Source: Tretioscincus oriximinensis
Lineage: Eukaryota > Chordata > Lepidosauria > Squamata > Gymnophthalmidae
DNA: 64,000 bases
Reading direction: 5' to 3'
NCBI GenBank assembly: GCA_022410635.1
Contig: JAJVDF010000282.1
Location: forward strand, 484,251 to 548,250
Both the position numbers and the translations under genes were made by a program. The notes under the pieces are model-generated. The model saw only the letters and a list, made by a program, of their open reading frames with translations, made no database searches and was not told the origin of the DNA. Below, in pieces: positions 33,901 through 45,900 of this stretch; the stretch's first letter is position 1, and every line of letters begins with the position of its first letter.

Positions 33901-36900
33901 CTCTCTGACCTTTTCAGCCACAGTATTTGGATCTGTAGAACCAAAATCCTTTCTAATAGAGATAGCTGTTTTCGCAGAATAATTCTTGACTGGATTATGA
34001 TTTAACATGCACATTTATTACAATTCACCTTTTTTAACCTCCAACACTGCATCCCTTTCAGGGCCCTATTCTTTGGAGAGCATAAGATCGGAAGCCTCTC
34101 CCCAAAAGCTCATAAAAAGGATGAATAACCTTCACTGACCATGACTGGCAAACAGGGTTGTGCACAATCAGGTTTGTTATGCTGTTTGCAGCATGCAAAC
34201 CAGAGAGGGGCAAAACCTAAAGATCTAACACCTTGCAAAACCCAACCCTCTGTGAGCTGAAAGGTAGATGAGTGCTCACCAAGATTAAAGGTAAACTCAC
34301 ACATGGCTCTATCACTTTGCCCAACTTCCCGTCTTCCTCTCTCAGCAGGCTGTGCAGTTTGGAAGGAAAGGGCCTTATGGGGAGGGGGGTAGATAATGAC
34401 ACCAGGGCTGAGCTTGTGATCCAGCCATTATGGGATTTGTGCAACCCCTGCTAAGCCTGATGTTCCCAGCATACATTCTGAACGTCCTTTAAAACGATTA
34501 TTTAAATCTGATTTATGTTCCTTGGTAGTATTACAAAGGCAGACACCTATTTAATTAAATACATGTTTAGTGGCAATGAAAAATCTTGTTTCAATGCCCC
34601 ATTATGGTTGATATAATTGCTGCAACTTTAGATTTCATCCTTTATAATATTGTTAGTGATTATAAATCAGGTAAAAAAAGCTGATAATAAATCAGAAAGA
34701 AATAGTGCTGAAGTGAGATTGAAGTATATGGTTCTATTTGGTTAAGCATTAAATGTGTTTTCATCATTTTGATCTTGGAAAATAATTCTACATACTATAC
34801 AAAGTGAACTTGAAAGTATGCCACAGAAATTCATATAATTAAAATTTCATATAAAATCCTCAAAATTGATATTTGCACCCTTTAGAATTTGCAAAGGATT
34901 GAATTGATACTGTTCAATGCTGATATGGGAAAATCTCCTTATAGCAACCTTTAGTATGCTGTCTTTGTTAGTTTGGGAGTGAAATAAAATAAGCCTACAT
35001 TCAGATGCCTTCATTAGAATTATGATAATTTGAAACCAGTTCAATAGTTGATATCAAGATTTTGCCAGTATAATCTATTTTCTGATTGCGGTAAAAAAAA
35101 AAAAGCCAAATACAAATGCAGAATAGTAAAATAGCAGAATAATAAAAGTATTAGAATAATAAAAGTATAATGCAGAATAATAAAAGTATTATTCTCTTTC
35201 TGCTATTCTCAGAAAGAATTACTCTTCCAATCTGTCATTATCTTTTAGCTTCTCCTGTAGTGTACTTGTGTTTTAACGTTTTGTCAATTAGTTTGTAAAT
35301 TACTTATGTACGCTGGTGGTTCTGTGCAAATAGATATAATATATAAGTTTCCTCACGTTCAGCCAAAGATAAAAGAAATTCATTCAGTAATCTGAATTAC
35401 TTTTAGAACTTTAGTGATTATCATTTAGTTCTGTACATATTTGTTTTTAGCCTAAGATCCGCTATAGAAGTCACTGTATGTCTTATGGCTGGCATATGAA
35501 GAAAACTGAGTGAGGAAATGGCTTTCTTGGTGATGGCACCAAGACACTGAAAACTGGATTCTCAGAGATATCTAGATCTTTAATGCTCTTACTCGTCATG
35601 TTTAGATGCTTTCATTTATCATCCACACATTTCAAATAAGTCTTTTTTTAAAAAATAAACTAAGTTTAAAAAAAGCATTCCTCAATTATACATTTTAACA
35701 TTGTTTTAATTTTATGCTATGTTTTATACAATACTTGGTCCATAACACACATAGCAAAACCTGTTAGTGAGCAGTTATGCAGCCACCAGAGAGAAAGGAA
35801 GGGAGATAAGCAGGAAAGAAGGAAGGCATAAAGAAGGTAAGAAGGAATGAACAAATGAAGAAAGAACATATGAAAGAAGGAAGGGGAGATAAGGAAGAAC
35901 AAATGAAAGGAAGAACAAAGAAAAAAATGTACAAAAGAAGGAAGGAAAGGGAGAGAGATAAGGAAGAAAGAAGGTGAAGAAGGAAGGAAAGAGAGAAGAG
36001 ATGGAAAAGAAAGAAAGAAGAAAAGAAAGAATGGATGGGAGGGGGGTGAGGGAGGAGACATGGATGGGAGCAAGGGAGAGGAGGGGCTGGAGCCTGTTGC
36101 GTTATCATAATGCAGAGGGGTAATTTGGCTCTTTACAAATAAAATACAAATAAATTGATTTTTTCCCTCTGAAAAAAATCAGATGTCATAGTAAGTAAAG
36201 AGTTCAGTAATTATTGCTTGAGAACAAAACCTTCTGACTTAGAATTGGTCTTGCTTTGTAAAATAAATAAATAATACTTTGAGAAATACTTCTGCATATT
36301 TTTTGACAAACTGAGAAATACTTCAAGCATAGGGAGTCACCAGTAGATTTTCTGCAGGGGTTTCTGCTGAGAGTTGACCGAGGGCAGCTTGGCAAATGTT
36401 CAGAAACTCACATTAACTTTGTTGAGCTCGGCATGGGACCTTGTGCTCGGCAGAATTCTCCTGACCTGCCTCTTTGCGTGCTGAGCTAATCAGCAAACAC
36501 CTAATGAGTCTGCTCTAAAGAAACAACCTACTTCATTTTCATACATTCTCAGGGGGAAGGGGAGAGAGAGGACTTCATGAGGACTGATGATGCTGCAAAG
36601 ACCACAATAATGATAATTAACTTGCTGAATTTAGAAGATTATGCTGTTAATTAGTTGCAAAATAAAGATAAGTAATAGAGCAGCAGATGGTAAGACAACA
36701 CCCAGGAGAAGAAGGGTTATTACTCTGATGAGAGTTTGTGGCAGATATGAAATATGGTTCTGACTCTTCCATAAATTGTTTCTACAGTATATTATCTTGT
36801 TTCAGGAAACTCATGATGGAGTGATCTGTTCCAACCATTTCTGACATGCGATAGAGATTTATTTTCAAGGGGGAGTACGGGTTTTTAAAAATACCTTTGT

Positions 36901-39900
36901 TCAATATTAAAATGTATTTCGTGTTTCAGCAATAATTTCAATGTTAATTGAATGAATATCAGTCCAGTTTAGCAATTCTAATTATACCTTAAATGTATAT
37001 TTTATCACAAGTTACTGCTGAAAATCAGCAGCAGTACATAGAAGTGACTAGTAGTAAACAGTAGCAGTGAATAGAGCCTAAGTGTGCACCGAATTACAAG
37101 GTTTTTTTTAATGTATTGTCTCCTGAAAATCTAGCGAGATATTGTAGTGCCTTAGAGACCAACAAGGAGACTGACAAAGCATGATCATTTGTAGCCAAAT
37201 GTACTTCAGATACATAGAATCATAGAATGATAGAGTTGGAAGGCCATCGAGTCCAACCCCTTGCTCAGTGCAGGATTCATTAAACCATCCCAGACAGAAG
37301 ACCATCCAATCTCTGCTTAAAGACTCCCAGCGAAGACAAACTCACCACCTCCTGTGGCAAACTGTTCCACTGGTTTATCACTGTGACTGTTATAACGTTT
37401 TTTCTGATAATCTAAATCTACTCCCCTGTAGTTTCATCCCATTGTTTCTAGTCCTTCCATGTGCCAATGAGAACAGTGCTGATCCCTCTGCTCTGTGACA
37501 GCCCTTCAGATCTGTGACAGCTATCAAATCTCCTCTCAGTCTTCTCTTTTGCAGACTAAACATCCCTAGATCCTTTAACTGTTTCTCATAGGACATGGAT
37601 TCCAGACCACACACCATCATTATATCTCTTTTGAACTTGCTCTACTTTACCAATGTCCTTTTTAAATTGGGGGTCCCAGAACTGAACACATTATTCCAAG
37701 TGTGGTTTTACCAAAGTACTGTAGAGAGGAATAATTACTTCATGTGATTGAGATTCTGTGCTCCTCTTAATACACCCCAGGATTGTGTTTGCCTTTTTTG
37801 CAGTTGCTTCACACTGTTGACTCATGTTTAGTCTATGATCTACCAATATAACCAAGTCCTTTTCACCTTTGCTGCTGCTCAGACATACTCCTCCCATTCT
37901 ACATGTGCTGTTTTTATTTTTTTGCCCAGATGTAGGATCTTGCATTTCTCTCTATTAAATACCATTTTGTTAGTTTCAGCCCATTGTTCCAGCTTGTTTA
38001 AATCTTTTTGAATCCTTTCTCTATCTTGTTTAGTATTAGCAATACCACCTAACTTTGTGTCATCAGCAAATTTGATAAGTTTTCCGTCAATCCCCTCATC
38101 TAGGTCATTTTTAAATATTTTAAATAGCACTGTTCACAGGATAGACCCTTGTGGTACCCCACTTGAAACATTCTTCCAATTGGATGTGCAACCATTTATT
38201 ATCAGTCTTTGAGTGTGATCACTAAGCCAGTTTTGAATCCATATAACTTGTTTTGTAGATCCATGCTTGACCATTTTTTCAATAAGGATGGAATGAGATA
38301 CTTTGTCAAATGCTTTAATGAAGTCAAGATACACCATGTCTACTGCATTTCCCTGATCAACCCATTTGGTGATTTTATCATAGAAATTAGATTAGTCTGG
38401 CATAACTTGTTTGTTACAAATCCATGTTGGCTCTGATTAATTACTGCATTGTAACTTGTTCAAGGAACTTTCCTGGTATTGAAGTCAGACTCACCGGCCT
38501 GTAGTTTCCTGGTTCCACCTTTTTCTCCTTTTTGAAGATAGGAACAACATTTGCCCTTCTCCATTCTACTGGGACTTCTCCTGTTGTCCATGAATTTTCA
38601 AAGATCACTGCAAGTGGTTCTGCTATTACTTCTGCTAGTTCCTTCAGTACCTTTGTATGTAGTTCATTTGGGCCTGGAGACTTGAATTCCTTTAAATTTG
38701 CTAATAGTTCCCTCACCTTTCCTCTGTTTATTAAGTACCTTGATTCTTTTGTTCCTTTAATAGCAAAATGCATGCCAGCTGTTGTATTTTCTTTCTCAGA
38801 AAAAAACAGATGCAAAATAAGAGTTCAGAAGTTCAGCTTTCTCAGTATTGTTTTTGATCAATTCACCATTTTCCCTTTGGAGAACTCGTATAGTATCTTT
38901 AGCTTTTCTTTTTGCTTTTACGTATCCCCAAAACCCTATATTGTTGCTTTTTACATTCTTTTTGGTAGACTCAGTTCATATTTAGCTTTAGCTTTTCTGA
39001 CACTTATTCTACATTTGCTACAGATGGCCTTATATTCTTCCTTAGCAATGTTCCCCTTCCTCCATTTCATAAACAGTATTTTTTCCTATTTAGTAAGGTA
39101 TTAAGATTTGGGTTCATCCCTCCTTAGATGCTTCCCATGTTTTCTTCTTTTGTGGACTATTAAAGATTGTGCTTCTAGAATCTCATTTCACAAGATTTCC
39201 CATCCTTCTTGGATATTTATGTTCTTTAAGACATCCAACCATTGGATCCTTCCTGCCCGTCTTCTGAGTCCATCAAAATCTGCTTTTCTGAAATCCAGTC
39301 TTGAAGTCTGAGTCCTCTCAGGTCTTCCTCCCTTTGTTATGTAGAATTCAATGATTGCATGGCCACTGCCCCCTAAGGTATCAGCCACCCTGACTTCCTC
39401 AACTATTTCCTCCTTGTTGGTAAGAATTAGATCCAGGATAACAGATCATCTTGTTTTTTCTTCTACCTTTTGGCAGATAAAGTTATCAGCTGAACAAGTA
39501 GACTTGTCTGAAAACTCATGACTGCCTGCCTTTTCTGCTTTGAGATGCTCTTGCTAGATTTTCTGGAGCCAGACTAACACAGCTATTTCTTTGAACTTTT
39601 TTCCATTTTGAGCTATTTGCTTGATTTAAGAGTGTGTGGGAGCAGAATTGCAAATAGGTTCTCTGTCAAACATCGATTCTGGTACCTATTCTTTTAATTA
39701 GAATGGTGCAGTGGGCACTTTGATAGCCCCTCTCTGCTTGTTTCCCAGGGCTTGAACCCCTTCTTCTTCCACCCAGTTGCAGCCCTGGTATGTGTATGTT
39801 TCAGATTTGTAACAAAAGAGCACTTGATGAACTGGATGTGTTCACCATTGAAAGGCCAAGTGACTCTTCAAGATTAGCAATGATGGTGCAGGATGGATGC

Positions 39901-42900
39901 GGCAGGGAGGGAGTGGGTGAGGCCAAGAAGGGGCGGAAAATTGCAAGGCTGCCTCCATGCTGCCGGAGGACACTGAAAAATGCCCATCATGCTTGGAAGC
40001 AGCCTGTAAAAGACTTTGGTGTCTCTGCTACAGATGCAAAAGCATATTTCCTTGGCTTAGAACCCTACATCCCTATGGTACAGGCCAGATCACTGCACAT
40101 AGATTTTTAGCCAATGAGAACACAGAAAGGACAGTTACCAAACACNTGTGTGTTTTTTTTATAAAAAAAATAAACTTTATTGAAGAAAAATGAATTGGTT
40201 ACAATTACTTCCACTGTCATTACACTGCCCATAAGGTTGAAACATAAAAAGCAGAAACACATTATTTAACCAGGGTTGTAGTTAAGTGTAACCAAGTGAT
40301 GTTAAAGGGGAATGTAGAAAACAAAACAACACTAAGAAATGCAGAGATAGCAGTTCCAACCCCTCTTTGTAACGGTCACCAAGCAGTCTGTGCCAATAAT
40401 GTCACAGTGTCGTCTTCAAGAAGAGACTAAAAATTGAGGAGGCCAAAAGACAACAAAGGGGGATCAACCTGGATAAGAATTTGGGAGATCAGGCAGAAAT
40501 GAGAATAACTGGGCTAACTTCTTGTTTAAAAGAAGTATCCTGCATGTTTTGTTTTTGTGTGCGAGTCAGTTCAAGCAATACCTAGGACCAGACTCTTGCT
40601 AAGTGATTTTGGGTATCGGCAGTTTTTTGGCAATTTCTAATTTTGCAGCTGTGATTAGGCTAAAAATCAGTTTGTAATTATTCCGAGCCTGAGGTAGATC
40701 GTTGGTGAGGAACAAAAAGACCAGAGTTGGGGTGAGAGTTAAGTTGGTTTTTAGGATTTTTTCTATTGTTTCTTGGATCATAGACCAGAAAGGGGAGACT
40801 ACCGAACACACTTATATATAAAAAATATGATAATGATAAAAGGTAGATGTCCAGACTTGTTAGTTACAGCATGTTGAAGAAACGTTTTCTCTTGTTTTTC
40901 ATAAGCAATGCCCTTTCTCCAAAACTTCAACTCCCACACTCCTTTCTTTCCTTTTTCAGTTGCTTTTCTGCTTCAGTCTTATGAAGCTTTAGTTGTTTTT
41001 TTACCTGACAAATGAAATGAGGGATGGGATTTTGAATATCTAGNAAAACTGTTTGGCAGCCTTCTGGGTACTTGACTACTGCATTCCTTCATCATAAATT
41101 TGCATTTAATTCTCATTTTCTATTGAATCCATCCCTCTAGGTTATTTTTTGTACAGTTTCTACTATTACTTTATTTTTTAGAATGAGTATAATTTTTTTG
41201 TATATTTGAGAAAATGATAACCACCTTAAAAAATCAGCTGTTTTCTAGCATTATTTCAGCTGTGAAATTGACTTGCAGATGTTCCTTTTGTAAAGGAGGC
41301 ACAGTAAGATGGTTATGTCTACTGTAATGACAGCCTAAGTAGGGCTGTGTATTATTGCAGTGCTTGTTTCTGATTAAATGCCTAGGTAGACCATACTAAA
41401 GTAGCCTAACCTGGGTGCCATTGCTATAATTTCGCAGGCACAATCCATTCACTCTAAATAGGGATATGACAAGTGTAGCAGCCTAATTCAATAAAGGCGG
41501 CATGTACTGTTATTAGTACATCCAGGAAGACTAAAACAGCTGGTAGTATCTGATCACAAGCACTGATAAATTGCTACAAGTTAATGTACACAAATGCACT
41601 AGCTGTTGTTATCCTCTTGCCTTTTTTTGAAAATTTAAGTAGTCTGGTATATAAGTTCCAAAATACTATAGAAAGCATTTATTCTCCCATCGAAAGTGAA
41701 TACTTCTGTGTGTTTGTGTGGATTTTTTTCATTGTATATTAAATGCAATTAAATGTGGTAATACCAATCCATTATTTTGTTAAGTTAATCATTTTTAGCC
41801 TTTAAAATAAAATTTAATGTGGTCAGGATGTAGAGCAATGTGCATGGAATAATGCTTTTTGATATATTGTGTGATTTTGAATTATAACAAGGAAGATTTG
41901 GCAATTAAAAAATGTGGAAGGCAAAATGATTTTTGTAATGAAGAACAAGTGAGATGAATGGGTTGTAGCCATTGCTGCTTATTCTCCCCACTCTTCCAAA
42001 TATAAGGTCCAGATTCAGAAGAATTGTCATGAGAGGCCTTGAAAGCAGTATAGTATGAGTTTCGAAAAGCAGTTGGCACAAGATCTTTCAGGCCTTTAAA
42101 CTGNTGACAAATTGAGAACTTGAGAGAATGTTTATCATAGAAAAAATGGGTTCTTGTCTTTTCAGAGACTAAAAGCTGCCTTGACTCAACAGCACTCTCA
42201 GGTAACAAATGGAGACACTACAAAGGGACAGGCAAGTGGATTGGGTAGAACTCAGTCAGAAGACGCACGACCCCAGTCACTCCAACAGCCTGCTACATCT
42301 ACTACTGAAACACCGGTATGAAGCCTTCCAATTCTGTTTGCTGTCACATGAATGCCCTAGGATACATCCATGGCATTTACTAGTCAAATTCATGAGAAAT
42401 TATTTTGAAGAGAAGCAAAGGAAGAGAAAAGGAACTAAAAGATTCTGTTTGGGTGTATTGGGTGCAAGGCTACAGCAACAGTCTTTTTCTTTAAATGGCA
42501 CAAAAAATAATGATAACTTTTTACTGCCCATGACAATGGGCTCACCATGTGTTTTACCAAGCAAAACAACAGACTTGGGCTGTATCCACACAGCACGTGT
42601 TTATTGCAAAATTTCCTGATAATCTGCTTTATCGGGTTACTGGTTTTAATGTGGCTCATTCATACCTTTACAGTCTATTCTGAGTTATATCAGCTCCTGA
42701 CAAGTAAGATTTTCTNTGCACATGGCACTCCCAGAAGCCACTTTGTTTGATGGTTGTCAACAGGGAGTCCAGTAGTCCCTTCTCTGGAATGCTATTGAAT
42801 AGTTTGCTTAAATATCAGATTTCTTTGTCTCTTACCCTTCTAGTTTCTCACCAAAACGATCCACACATCCCAGCCTTTTCACAATAATCCTAAATAATGC

Positions 42901-45900
42901 ATCAACAGTATAAAGATGTAATTCAGTCTAAAAGGCGAAATCTGTCCACTTACATATTAACCTGATAATGCAAATGCAATACAAATTCAATTTGCAAGTG
43001 GTTTATTGAGCCTGTNGAGATGCAGTCTTACAGGACTAATTCTCTCCATTCTTTTGTATAACTAAGCAGGCAACTTGGCTCAAATTTATTTTTGATGATA
43101 ATTTTGAGCAAACCAAGAATTATAGCTTATCACAGTTTTTGGTCAGTTGCTGAAAGTTCCATCTTCCTAGTCTGTGTTAGAATNGTTTAGCAAGTAACCA
43201 TCATCCAGCCTTTCAAAGGCTTGACCACCTTGTGCTAAACCTTGATGCTTTATAGTATTGTTAGATGCACATTACACCAGTCTTAAAAGAACTGCACTGG
43301 ATGCCCATTTGCTTCAAAGCTCAGTTCAGGGTACTGACATTGACGTCGAAGGCTCTAAATGCCTTCTTCCCATACAGATCTTTCAATAAAATCTTCTGAA
43401 GAGGCCCTCTTAACAGTCCTACCAACTTCAGTAGCCAAAGGGTTGTGAAGCCATAGAATGGCATTTTCAGTAGTAGTGCCCTTGAGATGTGACATTCACA
43501 TTCACTGTATGTGCCTAAACACCTGATAAACACACACCTGTTCTCCTTGGCCTTTGGGTTAAGAAAATAGCATCCTTTCCCATGCGGCACTATCACTGCT
43601 TTTTAGCCACTCTATTTTAACTGGAGATCAAAACTCCCACCCAAGACCCTCAGATTAAGGGCAGGATATAAATTTTAGTTAAGTTCCTTGTTTTTGCTTT
43701 TCAAAAGCAAAACTGTTTGGGGGGGGGGGGTTTGAAAGATATGATTCCATCTCTTTTCTGAATCAATAACACAGTATTGGAGTGCAAGAATAGACAGTAG
43801 GTTATGTAACTTTGCTTTTCAATCCTTTAAATGTATCTACTGAGGCCCCCAGGACTGAAACCTGATAAACATTACAGAACATGACATAGAAAGCTGTATG
43901 GCTGACAAAGGACAGGTGGACAAACAAAATATTTTATTCATTTATTTATCAATTTCATAGTTGAAACAAACATGGCATGATTCTGCTAATATATCTGTAT
44001 CTGCTGTAATCTGCTTGTTATCATTGTACTCAGTGTAAGATTTTGAAACTGTAAGGAGGTATTAATTTTTATCCTATGGTAAACAAAATTGTGTATTTTA
44101 CTATATTTGTATCCTGTGTAAATAACTTGATCTAATTCTTAAGGAAGCATTAAAAATGTTGCACTTTGGATCCTGACGTTCTCTGTATATTAAAACAGGC
44201 CTCTCCAGCTCCCCTTGCTCCCCAGACCCCCAACACAGGAGGTCGTCGACGAAGGGCAGCAAATGAAGATCCTGATGAGAAAAGACGGAAGTTCCTGGAA
44301 CGAAATAGGGCAGCTGCGTCAAGGTGTCGACAGAAAAGGAAAGTTTGGGTGCAGTCTTTGGAAAAGAAAGCTGAAGATTTGAGCTCTTTGAATGGTCAAT
44401 TGCAGGTACTGTCTTCTTTTTTTTACATGTAGATTTAAGAGCTTGGAAATTGCTTCATTGGATTTCCACAATGACTAACCTGCTTTTCCTCGGAAGCTCA
44501 CATATTGCTTTTCCTACTTCTATTTAATTTTAGAAGAAAGAAGTCACAGTTCATTCAAATCTTGAGTGAAGATTTACACAAGAGATTGATTTCATGCCTG
44601 GGGGGCGGATAGGGGTGGGTGAGAGGTGATTCTGTTTGGTGCCATCAGGGTTTATANTATGTTGTGAGGTGCTGCACACCACCGAGAGCCAGTCTGNTGT
44701 AGTGATTAGAGTGTCAGACTCTTATCTGAAAGTTTTCCGGTTCGGTTCTGCCCTCCTCCCCAAAAGCCAGCTGGGTGACCTTGGGCTAGTTACAGTTCTT
44801 CTGAGCGCTCTCAGCTCCACCTACTTCACAAGGTGTCTGTTGTACAGAGAAGAANGGAAGATTTGGAAGCCACTTTGGTTTCCTTCAGGTTGAGAAAAGA
44901 GGAGTATAAAAACCGACTTTTCTTCTTCATTTTGTTCTCATCCGGAAAAACTGCCTTCAAAAATCCGGGCGTTTGTGCAAGCAGTGTTTCTTTCCCTTAC
45001 GCAGCCACCAGGCGCACCCTACCAACTGCTATAGCATTCTCCCATCCCATGCAGTCCCAGCCTTTCTCGTATAGAAGTTACAGTCATTCAAACTGAAGTG
45101 GGTTCTCAGGCAAACGTTCTGTGCTGTTTTGTCCATCCCTGTTCTTTGTTTTCTTCTAGTAACAAAAANGTAAACGTAAGATTTATCTAAAACTGCTTCT
45201 GTTTGCAGAAGTTAAAGTTATGTAGAACTCTATGCATGGCACCATTTATTTGTCTGCACAAAACCTTGTAAAACCCGGTCTGAAGGGTTTGCAACTTGAT
45301 CCTAGTCAAAAACGTAACTTTTTTTCCTTTTTTAGAATGAAGTCACCCTGCTGAGAAATGAAGTGGCACAGCTGAAACAGCTTCTTCTGGCTCATAAAGA
45401 TTGCCCCGTAACAGCCATGCAGAAGAAATCTGGCTATCATAGTGAGTAATGTTCCATTACCTATAGCCTTAGGCTGTCCAAGTGAAAAACTGCCAAAGCA
45501 AACAGAGAAAAACATTGCAACTGAGGATTTGATGCTCAGATACTTCACTTTAAATACAACAGTTCCTACAGAGGGTCTCTAGATAAATGCCATGCCAAAC
45601 TGAAGCTCTGGATTGTGAGAATTTTTATAAGCTGTGTCTTTACTGTTCAGATTGGACGTATATTATATATTAAAAGATTGCCATCTATTTGAGTATTGGT
45701 ACTATCTTTACAAAAAGTCTAGTTATTTTCATGTATGTATTAGGTAATGCAACAAGTAACTAAATATATATATTTCATATAACACCTGGAAGGGAAAGTT
45801 AGTGCCACTATTTGTGACTTCAGACATAATTTTTTAAAGAAAATCTGCATTAAAAGTCAGCTATTCACTTTCTTTGGGCATTTCCAGCATTTTAAAGGTT

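Noticed and set aside
35717..36108. Minus-strand Ser/Leu/Phe-rich frames of 114-118 codons
   Set aside because: Product of the homopurine tract, not a protein.
38441..38815. Reverse transcriptase as a host gene or retrovirus
   Set aside because: Its motifs and the tagaatcatagaatgatag terminus identify it as a CR1 LINE. No LTRs, gag or env were seen.
39790..40110. Plus-strand frame of 106 codons as a hidden gene
   Set aside because: No domain recognised and no promoter or splice evidence inside the ATF2 intron; left as a possible retrocopy only.
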